64,000 nucleotides of DNA from DAOVXM01 sp963746255 (GCA_963746255.1 CAVVAJ010000009.1:1488001-1552000); one strand, 5' to 3'. Counted from the first letter of the stretch, positions 50,293-60,137 are shown. Translations and numbers: made by a program. The notes: generated by a model not told the origin, from the letters alone.

Positions 50293-52953
50293 ATGGTGAG
50301 CGATAATACCAATCAAGCGCCAAAACATATCGGCTTGCAGGTTGACGGAGTAGAATACACGGTTGTCCCCGGCCGAACTACAGATATTTCGGTAGTTATC
50401 ATAAACCTTGGAGCAGAGACAGATTATTTCGAAGTCTCGGTGCGCGGAATCCCATCCACCTGGGTTGCTATCTCTGAACAGGTCAGCCAACTCGCACCTC
50501 AAGAGCAGCGGACTGTGCATGTAAGCATCCAGACTGAAGCCGCGCCGCAGGTTAAAGCCGGGCAGTACGATGTTAAACTGCGTGCTAGCAGCCAAGGAGA
50601 TCCAAAGCAGTACAGCGAGGTTGATCTGACCTTAAAGGTGGCCGCTTTAGAGATCCAAGGCCGGGTTGGCGTCTTGATGGAAACTACGCAGTTCACTGTG
50701 GCTCCTGGCAGCAGCACCACGGTGCCCATCGTGGTCACCAACCGGGGTTTGGAGTTAGACAGCTTCCGGTTGGCGGTGGAGGGGATCCCGATTAGTTGGG
50801 TGTCAAGCTCTTCCCCGCAGACTAAGCTGGACCCAGGCGAAGAAAGAGAGACCACGCTGATAATTCGACCCCCGCGTGACTCCCAAACCAAAGCCGGCCG
50901 GCACCCTTTCAAATTACGTATCGTTAGCCAGGAGATCCCTGACCAGGTAGTTGCTATTGACTGCATCTTAACTGTGGCGGCATTCACCGGCTTCAGTGCA
51001 GAGATTGATCCTTTGCGAGTAGACGCACAGGATCCGGCGCGGGTCATCGTTTCCAATCAGGGCAACATCCAAGAGACTTATACGGTTACGTGGCAGAGCA
51101 ACGATAATGAGCTTGTCTTTGAACCAGAAGCAGTCCAAAAACTGCGCGTTGCGCCAGGCGAAGTAGGTGCGGTGGAATTTTCAGCCCAGCCGGCTGCGCG
51201 GCAGTGGTTAGGCGGTGAAGCCATCCAAAATTATGTTGCCCGGGTAGAAACGACAGAAAAGGATACCAAGCTTCTGAACGGGGAGGTTGTCAGCCGCGCT
51301 CTCATTCCGATTTGGGTGCTGCCGGTAGTGCTTGTGCTGTGCATCATGCTGCTGTGCGGGGGGATTTGGTTGGTAAACAGTTATAACAACCGCCAGTCCG
51401 ATGCGGCCAGTGCTACCCAAACAGCCGCCTACGATACCATTATGGTTGCTGCTGCTACCCAAACCGCTGCTTTCAACATGACCCAAGCAGCTGCCATCGG
51501 CCAAGAAGACACTGACGGGGACGGGTTGACGAACCAGCAGGAGGTCGAAATTGGGACCGATCCGCTGAATCCTGATACCGACGCAGATGAATTAGGGGAT
51601 GGAGAAGAGCATCTCCGTCAGGGCACAGACCCGTTAAACCAAGATACCGATGGCGATACGCTATCTGATGGCGAGGAGGTCTTGCGCTTACAGACTGACC
51701 CGCTTAACCCAGATACCGATCAGGACGGTTTGAACGATGGGGATGAAGTACGCCGGGGAACTGACCCTCACCACCCAGACACTGACCGAGACGAGCTGAC
51801 CGATGGGGATGAAGTCCAGCGCGGCACTGACCCACTCAAACCGGACAGCGATGACGATAAACTAAACGATGGAGAAGAGGTGCGTATCGGCACCAATCCG
51901 CTTAACCCTGACACGGACAGCGACAGGCTCATCGATGGAGACGAATCGCCCCCGTGCCCAGACCCCCTGAACCCTGACACGGATGGTGATGGCATCATCG
52001 ATGGCCAAGATCTTGATCCCTGCGATCCCAATAATCCTTCTCTAACGGCAACCGCCGGAGCGGGACTGCCAACCAGCACGAGCGTGCTTCCTACCACAGC
52101 GGCTACTGCTACCTCTACGATAGAGCCCACCGAAGCGCCGCCAACACTTGCTGGCGTGATCGCATTGGAGTTTAATCGGGATGGCAACGCGGAAGTATAC
52201 TCGATCAATGCCGTGAATGGATCAATTGCACGTTTGACATTGGCTCCGGGGGTGGATACCCAACCGGCTTGGTCACCGAATGGTAATCAAATTGCGTTCA
52301 CTACTAACCGCGATGGAAATAATGAAATTTATATTATGAACTCAGACGGCACTGGTCAGATCAACCTGACAAACGACGGTGCCAACGACCAATATCCAAC
52401 ATGGTCGCCAGATGGGCAATGGATTGCGTTCACTACCAACCGCGATGGGAACAACGAAGTTTATGTGATGCGCAGCGATGGCGGTGATCTGCAGAACATC
52501 ACCAACGATCCCGCCAATGATGCACAGCCTAGTTGGTTCAGTGTCAGCCGGTTTTTGACTAACGATGAGTGGATTGCATTCACGTCTGACCGGGATGGGA
52601 ATCAAGAGATTTATACCATGCGCAGCGATGGCTCTGAACAAATCAATATCAGTCTAAATCCCAGCGGGGACAACATGCCTCATGGCAATAGTGAAGGTAG
52701 GATCGTTTTCACATCCAACCGGGATGGAAATTTAGAGGTATACGTGATCAACTTAGACGGAACCGGGGTTGCGAATCTCTCAAACAACAGTACGGATGAC
52801 CTTGAACCAAATTGGTCGCCGGATGGTGATTGGGTAGCTTTTTCAACCAATCGTTCTGGTAATTGGGATATCTTTGTGATGCAATCCAATGGAGCCAATC
52901 CGTATAATTTCAGCAATAACCCAGCCCAGGATCGGTTCCCAGCTTGGAAGTAG
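50293..52953 (+). CDS. Membrane protein with Ig-like domains, thrombospondin-3 repeats and TolB-like propeller
   Basis: An 886-residue protein. Residues 10-330 form three Ig-like domains of the COG1470/NPCBM-associated kind (PGRTTDISVVIINLG, PGSSTTVPIVVTNRGLELDS). One membrane helix follows (IPIWVLPVVLVLCIMLLCGG, about 338-360). Then come a low-complexity TQTAA linker, eight calcium-binding thrombospondin type-3 repeats (about 405-580, unit DTDGDGLxDGEEV..GTDPLNP), and a Ser/Thr/Pro linker. The C-terminus is a TolB/PD40 propeller (about 620-886; WSPDG, FTTNRDGNNEIYIMNSDG repeated). There is no signal peptide. A single N-in helix would put the Ig domains in the cytoplasm, unusual for that fold. 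AAAGGAG precedes the start. Confidence 0.88.
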   Translation: MVSDNTNQAPKHIGLQVDGVEYTVVPGRTTDISVVIINLGAETDYFEVSVRGIPSTWVAISEQVSQLAPQEQRTVHVSIQTEAAPQVKAGQYDVKLRASSQGDPKQYSEVDLTLKVAALEIQGRVGVLMETTQFTVAPGSSTTVPIVVTNRGLELDSFRLAVEGIPISWVSSSSPQTKLDPGEERETTLIIRPPRDSQTKAGRHPFKLRIVSQEIPDQVVAIDCILTVAAFTGFSAEIDPLRVDAQDPARVIVSNQGNIQETYTVTWQSNDNELVFEPEAVQKLRVAPGEVGAVEFSAQPAARQWLGGEAIQNYVARVETTEKDTKLLNGEVVSRALIPIWVLPVVLVLCIMLLCGGIWLVNSYNNRQSDAASATQTAAYDTIMVAAATQTAAFNMTQAAAIGQEDTDGDGLTNQQEVEIGTDPLNPDTDADELGDGEEHLRQGTDPLNQDTDGDTLSDGEEVLRLQTDPLNPDTDQDGLNDGDEVRRGTDPHHPDTDRDELTDGDEVQRGTDPLKPDSDDDKLNDGEEVRIGTNPLNPDTDSDRLIDGDESPPCPDPLNPDTDGDGIIDGQDLDPCDPNNPSLTATAGAGLPTSTSVLPTTAATATSTIEPTEAPPTLAGVIALEFNRDGNAEVYSINAVNGSIARLTLAPGVDTQPAWSPNGNQIAFTTNRDGNNEIYIMNSDGTGQINLTNDGANDQYPTWSPDGQWIAFTTNRDGNNEVYVMRSDGGDLQNITNDPANDAQPSWFSVSRFLTNDEWIAFTSDRDGNQEIYTMRSDGSEQINISLNPSGDNMPHGNSEGRIVFTSNRDGNLEVYVINLDGTGVANLSNNSTDDLEPNWSPDGDWVAFSTNRSGNWDIFVMQSNGANPYNFSNNPAQDRFPAWK
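51508..52030 (+). repeat. Eight thrombospondin type-3 repeats
   Basis: The 22-23-codon unit D-[ST]-D-x-D-x-L-x-D-G-x-E-V-x-x-G-T-[DN]-P-L-x-P recurs eight times. The last two carry a cysteine pair (PPCPDP, DPCDP). Aspartate spacing fits Ca2+ coordination outside the membrane. Confidence 0.85.
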
Positions 52954-53025
52954 ATCATTGTGGTTGTATCGTGTTATGTTGACATAGAACGGGTGTGAAA
53001 TCGATAAATTGAAAAGGGAGTGGGT

Positions 53026-53475
53026 TTGGAAATCTCCGTGATAACCGACCAAATCTATATCGCCGCGCATCCAAAATCTGCGGATGTCAATAGTGTCAAA
53101 GCCCTCAATGTACGTCTGGTAATCAATATGATCTTCCACCGACCAGCGCGCGAGTTCTCCCAGCCGCCCTTTCAATTGCTTACTCTACGAACATTCGATT
53201 CGCCCTGGCTGCCGATTCCGGTAAACAAGTTAAACAGAGGAGTTGAGAAAGCCTTACCGGTGATTGCAAATGGAGACGGCGTATTGATTTACTGTCGAGA
53301 GGGCCGCCATCGCAGTGTGGCGATGACGGCCGCGATCCTGATTGGGTTAGGGAGCTCGGTAGATGAAGCCATGCAGCTGATCGCAGAAAGGCGCGCAGTT
53401 GCCGATCCTTATTCGCCGCATATCCAGAGCCAGATCCGCAAATTTGAGCAGCACTGGAATGCAGAAAATCATTAA
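53026..53475 (+). CDS. Dual-specificity-phosphatase-like protein
   Basis: A 149-residue cysteine phosphatase. EISVITDQIYIAAHPKS resembles the DSP opening, and YCREGRHRSVAMTAAIL is the CX5R loop (Cys, then Arg six residues on). Tyr replaces the usual His of HCX5R. TTG 53026 is the likely start, with AGGGAG five bases upstream; GTG 53020 is too close. Substrate unknown. Confidence 0.75.
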   Translation: MEISVITDQIYIAAHPKSADVNSVKALNVRLVINMIFHRPAREFSQPPFQLLTLRTFDSPWLPIPVNKLNRGVEKALPVIANGDGVLIYCREGRHRSVAMTAAILIGLGSSVDEAMQLIAERRAVADPYSPHIQSQIRKFEQHWNAENH

Positions 53476-53527
53476 TAGGTATACCTGCACAAAACAGTCA
53501 AGCTGGGTATTGTCTTCTAACCAACCC

Positions 53528-54022
53528 ATGTTGATGGATCGTGAGGATGATCCTGTAGAAGTGATGGCGGCTTTAAATGCGGACGTAACAGAATTAGTTG
53601 GTGATGGTGGTCATCCCTTGGCTTTACTGCCCACCTTGGCAGGACGTTATTTCTTGGTCTGGAATGAAGATGAAGGTCAGGGTTATGACGCTGCTTTTTC
53701 GTACGTTTTCACCAATGATGGGGACTTCCGATTGCTGCTGAACAGTTTGATCAAAGAAACTTTTGGTGATTATCGCCTGCTCATCGGCATCTACCAACCA
53801 GGTGTCTTAAGTGGACAAGCGATTACTACCGGCGATACACTGGCATTCTATGATGTTGAAGCCTCCCAATCTGGAAAGACTGCCCAAGAAATCGCCGGAA
53901 CACTCGATGCTAAAAATCCAGCGGTAGACTACCGGTTACGTGAAGTCTACACTTGGGACACCTTGTACGTGAATGTTGCCACCGGTATTAATCCTCAGGG
54001 ATTATGGTGGCAAAGCAGTTAG
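53528..54022 (+). CDS. Hypothetical protein, possibly frameshifted near its end
   Basis: About 165 residues from ATG 53528 (MLMDREDDPVEVMAALNADV). I do not recognise the family. The sequence (GRYFLVWNEDEGQGYDAAFS, YRLLIGIYQPGVLSGQAITT) looks like a beta-rich domain. After the stop at 54022, another frame reads plausibly coding (TGNYSAQADNACLSYTFENR, SAGCCDEDLALLYQS) to about 54227, so the C-terminus may be displaced by an indel near 54010. No strong ribosome-binding site is visible. Confidence 0.4.
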   Translation: MLMDREDDPVEVMAALNADVTELVGDGGHPLALLPTLAGRYFLVWNEDEGQGYDAAFSYVFTNDGDFRLLLNSLIKETFGDYRLLIGIYQPGVLSGQAITTGDTLAFYDVEASQSGKTAQEIAGTLDAKNPAVDYRLREVYTWDTLYVNVATGINPQGLWWQSS

Positions 54023-54193
54023 GACCGGTAATTACTCAGCACAGGCGGACAACGCTTGTCTGAGCTATACGTTTGAGAACCGAGCAGCTAATTATATTCT
54101 CGAAATTAGCGCAGGATGCTGCGATGAAGATTTGGCACTTCTTTATCAGAGTAGTGTGATCATTTCTTATGTAACAGAACAGGAGAGTGAAAA

Positions 54194-55477
54194 ATGTTTA
54201 CAAGCATACGTTTTTTGCGGGGCCTGATTGGTGTATGTCTGCTGGCAATAATTGCATTTGGATCTGCCCAGCCCGTTTACGCCCAGGACTTCCGGCCTCC
54301 CAGCAGTATCCCTGCTGGGCAGGTGGTGGCGGGGGATGTCTTCCTTATCGGAAGCAATGTCAGTGTTGACGGCGACGTCACCGGGGATTTGTTCGCTATT
54401 GGTCAAAGTATTGAGATCAACGGCGAGGTCATGGGCAGCGTATACACCCTAGGCAACCAGATCAGTATCGGCAGTGCGGTTGGTGGCAGCGCCTATGCGC
54501 TTGGCCGTGGGCTTGAATTCGGCCGCGACTCGTCTATTGGTCGAAATATATACACGCTGGCTGTAAACCTACTCACCGATTCGGGAGCCATGGTGCAGGA
54601 TGATCTGGTCGCAGTAGGCCTGCAAGCCCAGCTCGCGGGAGATATCGGTCGTCATTTGCGCACCGCGATCATCTTCCTGAATGTGAACGGCACGATCGGC
54701 GCCAGTGAAGATGCTACTGCTCCATCAGAGGTTGGGTATTCGAATTTATTTCCCCCTGCTTTTCGTTTCGCGGTTGGAAAACTTAGAGATTCTGCAGTGC
54801 TGCAATCTACGTCCCCAATCGAAAGCTTGAGAGTACGCAGCATGCTGCAGGATCACCAGGATAGCTCTCGATCTGGAGGATACCCTGCGGCCAATCTTCG
54901 CCCAACCAGTCAGCAGGTTGAAATAGACGAACCAGCCCCAGAGTTGGCGCGCGAATTCATTACACTGCTTGTATTTGCGCTTTTCGCCGTCTGGCTATTC
55001 CCGGTTAAGCTGAATCATTGGGCAGTGAAAGTCACCAAATCCCCGTTGCTTTCTGCCGGGCGCGGTTTTATGATGTTCTCGTTGGTGCTTGTTGCTACCA
55101 TCGTACTGGCGGTGTTGATTGCTGCACTTGGTTTACTGCTTTTTGACTTGTCCATGTGGGTTTTGGGGATCATTACCTTCACACTGGGGTACTCAGCCTT
55201 AGCACTGGCATTGATTTTATTCTTTTTCATCATCCCTTACTTGAGCAAGTTGATAATTGCATACATGATCGGGATGCTGTTGTTGCGCTGGCTTGCACCC
55301 CAATCGGCCGAGCATCGAGTCTGGCCGTTGTTGTTTGGTTTAGTGATCTTGTTGCTACTCAATTTCGTACCTGGTCTTGGATGGGTGGTTGGCTTCCTGG
55401 CAGCCCTATTAGGTTTGGGTGCTATATGGTTGGTCATTGATGATGTCCGAGCAATTGCCAAGGACGCAACGGCTTGA
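54194..55477 (+). CDS. Bactofilin-like exported domain with C-terminal membrane helices
   Basis: A 427-residue protein. Residues 1-30 are a signal peptide ending AQPVYAQ. The next 170 residues are repetitive beta-helix turns (VVAGDVFLIGSNVSVDGDVT, GDLFAIGQSIEINGEVMGSV) like a bactofilin/polymer-forming fold, here outside the cell. From about 260 there are five to six hydrophobic helices (ITLLVFALFAVWLFPV and later). CAGGAG precedes ATG 54194. Likely a cell-envelope scaffold. Confidence 0.75.
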   Translation: MFTSIRFLRGLIGVCLLAIIAFGSAQPVYAQDFRPPSSIPAGQVVAGDVFLIGSNVSVDGDVTGDLFAIGQSIEINGEVMGSVYTLGNQISIGSAVGGSAYALGRGLEFGRDSSIGRNIYTLAVNLLTDSGAMVQDDLVAVGLQAQLAGDIGRHLRTAIIFLNVNGTIGASEDATAPSEVGYSNLFPPAFRFAVGKLRDSAVLQSTSPIESLRVRSMLQDHQDSSRSGGYPAANLRPTSQQVEIDEPAPELAREFITLLVFALFAVWLFPVKLNHWAVKVTKSPLLSAGRGFMMFSLVLVATIVLAVLIAALGLLLFDLSMWVLGIITFTLGYSALALALILFFFIIPYLSKLIIAYMIGMLLLRWLAPQSAEHRVWPLLFGLVILLLLNFVPGLGWVVGFLAALLGLGAIWLVIDDVRAIAKDATA

Positions 55478-55658
55478 GACGATAGCTGTTTGCTAAATCT
55501 GCCGTGATATATTGCGCGACCATCAACCGTAATTGGTGTTATATACACGCGAGGACGCTACTATTTGATCTTGCTATTTAACCTCGCCTTGGTATAATTA
55601 ATCTGCTATTAATAAATTGGCAGAATCAATCTATCAGTCAAATCAGAGGAGAACGAAT

Positions 55659-56213
55659 ATGACAGAAGCAACCGCAACACAAGCAACACCAAAGCCGGCA
55701 GTTAGCCCCATTCCCTGGTGGTTGGTGCTATTGGAAGGCATCGCCGCGATCATCATTGGTTTCTTACTGCTAACCACACCAGTCAAGACTACCTTTGTGT
55801 TCATCCAGGTGCTGGGCATCTACTGGTTCGTCAGCGGTATTTTCGGTATCGTGAGTATCTTCATCGATAGTTCCCAATGGGGCTGGAAACTATTTGCTGG
55901 CATCCTGGGTATCATCGCTGGAGTATTGATTATCCAGCACCCCCTGTGGAGCACAGCGCTTGTCCCTGCAACCGTTGTGATCATCCTGGGGCTCCAGGGT
56001 ATAATCATTGGTATCGTCAAGCTGATCCAGGCTTTCCAGGGTGCCGGTTGGGGCGCCGGCCTTTTGGGTGTTCTGAGCATCCTGCTGGGTATCTTCCTGC
56101 TGGCGAACGCCTTTTTGGCCTCCTTGGCCCTTCCGTGGGTGTTTGGTGTCTTCGCCATCGTCGGTGGGATATTTGCACTCGTTGCTGCTTTCCAGATCAA
56201 AGCCGCCGGATAG
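55659..56213 (+). CDS. HdeD-family (DUF308) membrane protein
   Basis: A 184-residue protein starting MTEATATQATPKPAVSPIPW with six hydrophobic helices in three repeats (LLEGIAAIIIGFLLLTTP, LFAGILGIIAGVLIIQHPLW, LGVLSILLGIFLLANAF), the DUF308/HdeD pattern. GGAG precedes ATG 55659; an in-frame start at 55617 is less likely. HdeD is linked to acid stress in E. coli, but the role here is unknown. Confidence 0.85.
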   Translation: MTEATATQATPKPAVSPIPWWLVLLEGIAAIIIGFLLLTTPVKTTFVFIQVLGIYWFVSGIFGIVSIFIDSSQWGWKLFAGILGIIAGVLIIQHPLWSTALVPATVVIILGLQGIIIGIVKLIQAFQGAGWGAGLLGVLSILLGIFLLANAFLASLALPWVFGVFAIVGGIFALVAAFQIKAAG

Positions 56214-56249
56214 TCTCTGTTTCACAAGAACCTGATACGAAAAGATTTT

Positions 56250-56288
56250 CGGCTCAGCCCTGCAGCTATGGGTTGAGCCGTCTTTTTT
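56250..56288 (+). terminator. Terminator after the HdeD-like gene
   Basis: CGGCTCAGCCC (56250-56260) pairs with GGGTTGAGCCG (56270-56280), followed by TCTTTTTT. Confidence 0.88.
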
Positions 56289-56407
56289 GCTATCGTGTGG
56301 ATTATAATTTTCTTGATGAGATGGTATAAATCAGGCATAGAAAAGTACGGCAAAGTGTCAACAGCTAGGATCGATCAGCGTAGCGCATGAGACAAGAGAG
56401 GTTTTCC

Positions 56408-57722
56408 ATGAGCACTGAATGGGGAACAACTACCAAGTATATCGTCGGGGTAGCACTGGCCATATTTGGGATATTTGTACTCTATATCAGCCGATCGGTT
56501 TTAGCCCTACTAGTCATATCGGCTTTGATCGCGTTTCTAATCAGACCGCTGATCAGATTTTTATCTACGCGTTTGCGTTTTCCCCGTAACCTGGCAGTTA
56601 TCGTCAGCTATTTATTAGCGGTGGTAATCCTGCTGCTTGCCCCACTCATCCTAATCCCCTCGATCCTTTCAGCAGTCCGTTATTTTGCCGAGTTGGATTA
56701 CCAGATCTTGGTAAATGATATCTTCCAATGGACCGAGAACAGCCTCCTAGCGCTCAAGGACAGCGGCTTTCAGGTACTTGGTTTTGCAGTTTACCTCGAT
56801 AGTGCAATCGACCCAATTTTAGCGATTCTACAAAATACTTCCACCGATGTGAATCCTACTTTGCCTTCATTTCAAGTGATTATCGACTCGATTGGATCGG
56901 CTTTTTCAGTTAGTTTTGGAGTCGCTGTTGGCCTGGTGGGGTCTGTCACTTCGGGTTTCTTGGCTTTTATTTACCTGATCTTTTCGGGCATCTACCTCAG
57001 CTTATCAGGTGATAAATTGCAGGATGGGTTGTTAAGTATTTTCCCCGCACAATACCAAGATGAGATTGAGACCTTATTAGGACGTATAAAAACCACGTGG
57101 GATGCATTCTTCCGCGGGCAGATCACGCTGATGTTTATCATTGGCTTATTAGTCTGGTTGGGAGCGACTATTCTGGGGTTACCGGGAGCCTTTCCGTTAG
57201 CGGTGATCTCTGGTCTTTTAGAGATTATCCCCAACTTGGGGCCGTTTTTGGCCACAATCCCAGCTGTGGTCGTTGCACTGCTGCAAGGATCAACTTGGCT
57301 GCCTGTAAACAATTTTATCTTTGCGCTTATCGTAATCGCATTTTATATCCTCATCCAACAGTTTGAAAATACTCTCATCGTGCCGCGAAGTCTTAGGCGG
57401 TGCGGTTGAGCTGCACCCGCTGATTATTATGACCGGTGTTCTGGTTGGGGCTTCCGTATGGGGGATTCTCGGCGCGTTATTGGCTGCTCCGGTGATCGCT
57501 TCTGCCCGGTTGATATTACTATATCTGCACCGTAAAACGGTGGGCGTCGAGCCATATCCCCCTTTGGAGCCCACCACTTCACCTCCTCCACTCCCAAGAC
57601 CGGATTGGGTGAAAAGTATTGCTGGAAGAGTAAATCATATTCTTCGCCGGCAGACACAATCATTGGACAGCCCTGATGAGCATCCAGACGACAGAGACAA
57701 AGATTCCCATCCTATTAAATAG
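56408..57722 (+). pseudogene. AI-2E (YdiK/PerM) family transporter, frameshifted
   Basis: An eight-helix membrane protein of the AI-2E/PerM family: ALLVISALIAFLIRPLIRFL, LPGAFPLAVISGLLEIIPNL, GPFLATIPAVVVALLQG, QQFENTLIVPR. At 57388-57389 one extra A (CGAAGTC for CGAGTC) shifts the frame. Removing it gives PRVLGGAVELHPLIIMTGVL, which continues into the conserved last helix and a proline-rich tail to 57722. The start at ATG 56408 has GAGAGG upstream. Very likely one functional gene with a sequencing indel. Confidence 0.83.
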
Positions 57723-57748
57723 CTACCCCGGCAGAGATTTAGTGAAAA

Positions 57749-57778
57749 AAGCGCACTCATGTGCGCTTCTGTTTTGCT
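57749..57778 (+). terminator. Terminator after the AI-2E-like gene
   Basis: AAGCGCAC (57749-57756) pairs with GTGCGCTT (57761-57768), followed by CTGTTTTG. Confidence 0.75.
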
Positions 57779-57801
57779 AGTAGTAGATTGTGGGCATCTT
57801 C

Positions 57802-58647
57802 CTAGGCAGGTGGGTAGCTACATCGCTCCCCGCAGCGGAGGATTTGGTATGCTTGGGAATGTTGCCGAGACGCCTGGATAAATGCGTCTGGCGAGGCAGT
57901 ATTGAATTCGAACATATCATAGTGGCACGGAATCACTACTCGCATCCCAGTATCATGAGCCAATTTCACAGCTTCTGCCCCATTTAGGTTGCCTGCCACA
58001 CCACGGCTAGGGTCGCTCCCGTTGATCGGCAACATGCCGATATCTATCTCCCAGCACCGCAGAAGGTCCGCCATGCCAGGGTAGCGCACCGTATCCCCTG
58101 GATGGTATAGTGTAAAGGGACCCGCCTGTACTATATAGCCAAGGTACTTGTGCCGGCCTTGAGGGTCAGTTTCTAGGGATTCGTGGGCGGAGGGGATCGC
58201 ATTGATTACGAGATTGCAAGTCTTCAGTGTTTGCTGGTAGTCGATCGTCGTAATTCGGTTGGCAGCAATCCCCAACTTTTGTGCAGCAGAACCCCGGTTG
58301 GCCGCGGGCACGACAATCTGCATTGCGGGATTTGCCTGCAGCAGCGGGTGGATTGTCTCCGGGTCTAGGTGATCGGTGTGGTTATGACTAGAAGTAAGTA
58401 TGTCAACGAAATTGAGCTGCCCAGGGGAAATTACACGCTCGGTCATCCTTACGTGAGGTGTGTCAGTATTGGCGTACTTCTTGGTTAGTGAATCAGAGAG
58501 GTAAGGATCGAATAACAAGTATGTGCCCTGCCACTGCAACAGGAATCCGCTTTGGCCAAGCCACCAAAGGTGTACTTGCCGGTCTTTGTTCCTCACCAGC
58601 TCGATATCAGCCAGGAACGCCTCGTTCGCTAGAAAGGGCTTGATCAT
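57802..58647 (-). CDS. Metallo-beta-lactamase-fold hydrolase, UlaG-like
   Basis: A 281-residue MBL-fold enzyme. VHLWWLGQSGFLLQWQGTYL, the metal motif SSHNHTDHLD, SAHESLE, LYHPGDT and VIPCHYDMFEFN place it near the L-ascorbate-6-phosphate lactonase UlaG. A further start at GTG 58677 is in frame, but AAGGAG suits ATG 58647. No ascorbate-utilisation neighbours are seen, so the substrate is open. Confidence 0.85.
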   Translation of the reverse strand: MIKPFLANEAFLADIELVRNKDRQVHLWWLGQSGFLLQWQGTYLLFDPYLSDSLTKKYANTDTPHVRMTERVISPGQLNFVDILTSSHNHTDHLDPETIHPLLQANPAMQIVVPAANRGSAAQKLGIAANRITTIDYQQTLKTCNLVINAIPSAHESLETDPQGRHKYLGYIVQAGPFTLYHPGDTVRYPGMADLLRCWEIDIGMLPINGSDPSRGVAGNLNGAEAVKLAHDTGMRVVIPCHYDMFEFNTASPDAFIQASRQHSQAYQILRCGERCSYPPA

Positions 58648-58864
58648 CGCTCTATTTTTCTCCTTCAGGTCATCCACAAATCAAGGCACACCGTCAGTTA
58701 GCTACCCGAGCCACAACACGATTCGGTTGCAGAAGCAATTAGCCAAGGTGCTCGAGCACCTTTTGGACGATTTTTCCACTGGACTTCTCTTTAAGTCAAA
58801 CTTTGTGCGCCCACCGCATCTTCTCTTCTTTTATCAGGTAATGCTCGTCATCATACTCGCTTGT

Positions 58865-59939
58865 TTAGAGCCCGCTATCTGTTTCTGCAGAGCCGCACCA
58901 ATCATCCAATAGCACTGGCTCCCAAGACTTGCTTTCAATCGACCGGTAAGCCGCATCCATGATGGCGTTAATAACGTACCCGTCATAGAAAGTCCCCATG
59001 GGCTGGCGACCTTCATCAAGTGCATCCAACATATCCAAGAACATATCGGTGTACCCCAGGGCGCCCACTTCATCGCTAACTGGAAACAGCCATCCGGTCT
59101 CCCCTTCAGCTTTCTCAGCTACATAGCCACCTTCACCGATAGAGGTAAACATTTCAAACCCAGTGCGCAGCTAATGGTTAAGCTAGATCGTACCTTCCGT
59201 GCCGGAAACCTCATCGCGCAAATCCATCCCCCCACCGGAATGTCTATGCGGTTTCAAACTGGGCCATGGCACCGTTGGCGTAGCGTACAAGGCCGACAGC
59301 AATGTCTTCTGCTTCGATGGGATGGACCTGGGTATCTGCCCAGCAAACGACCTCCACCGGGCGAATATCCCTACCTATAAAATTGCGACCGATCTCGATG
59401 CGGTGGCAGCCCATATCAATAATCGAGCCACCCCCCGAGATCTCCTTGTTCCAAAACCAATCGCTGTGGGGGCTAGGGTGTGTTTCTCGCGAGCGCACCC
59501 ACAGCACCTTCCCTAAGGCGCCATTGCGAACAGAATTCAGCGCCTTGAGTGTTTTCGGTGTGTACACCAAATCTTCAAGGTATCCATGGAACACCCCCGC
59601 ACTCTCCACCGCTTCCAGGATGCGTTTGGCCTCCGCTCCTGTACGAGCTAATGGCTTTGTGCATAAGATCGCTTTCCCAGCCTGGGCAGCTAGCAAAGCT
59701 GCTTCTGCATGTTGGTCGTTCGGGAGCCCGATCACAACCACATCGGTTTCGGGATCGCGGATCGCTTCTTCAAGGTTTGTGGTCGATTTTGGGATATCCC
59801 ATTCCTGAGCAAACTGCTCCGCCCGATCTGCGCTGCGTGAGTAAACGACATGTACCCGGTCTTGACCTCTTTTTGCATGCAGCGTCATGGTGTAGAACAT
59901 ACCGATCAATCCGGTTCCCAACATCGTGATTTTGTGCAC
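58865..59939 (-). pseudogene. Gfo/Idh/MocA family oxidoreductase with three TAG codons and a frameshift
   Basis: An NAD(P)-dependent dehydrogenase. GTG 59939, with GAGGAG seven bases upstream, opens into HKITMLGTGLIGMFYTMTLH. EDLVYTPKTLKALNSVRNGA, HSDWFWNKEISGGGSIIDMG and HRIEIGRNFIGRD are normal. Between 59170 and 59235 the frame is hit by TAG after FETA, an extra base near the GGTGGGGGGATGG run, then two more TAG codons in EGTI-stop-LNH-stop-LRTGF. The rest (AEKAEGETGWLFP, FYDGYVINAIMDAAYRS) is clean to 58865. All defects lie within about 90 bases; in relatives I recall Trp at those positions. Confidence 0.72.
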
Positions 59940-60137
59940 GGCACTCTCCTCAGAAATTTGGTTGTTTGTCAACCGTCTTTGTGTTCATTATGTCGTGGGT
60001 ATCAATTGAATCGGTGCAGTTGATGGCAGGGGAATCCACGCACAATTATAGGTGACATCTTGACTCGAACCGCAAGCTACTTGAAACCATCAGATATGGT
60101 AAATATGTGACCTGAATCTGAATTGGTTTTCCGCGGA

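Noticed and set aside
59170..59240. UAG recoded as Trp or pyrrolysine
   Set aside because: TAG is used as a normal stop elsewhere (PIG-L gene), a frameshift lies in the same stretch, and no recoding tRNA is seen.
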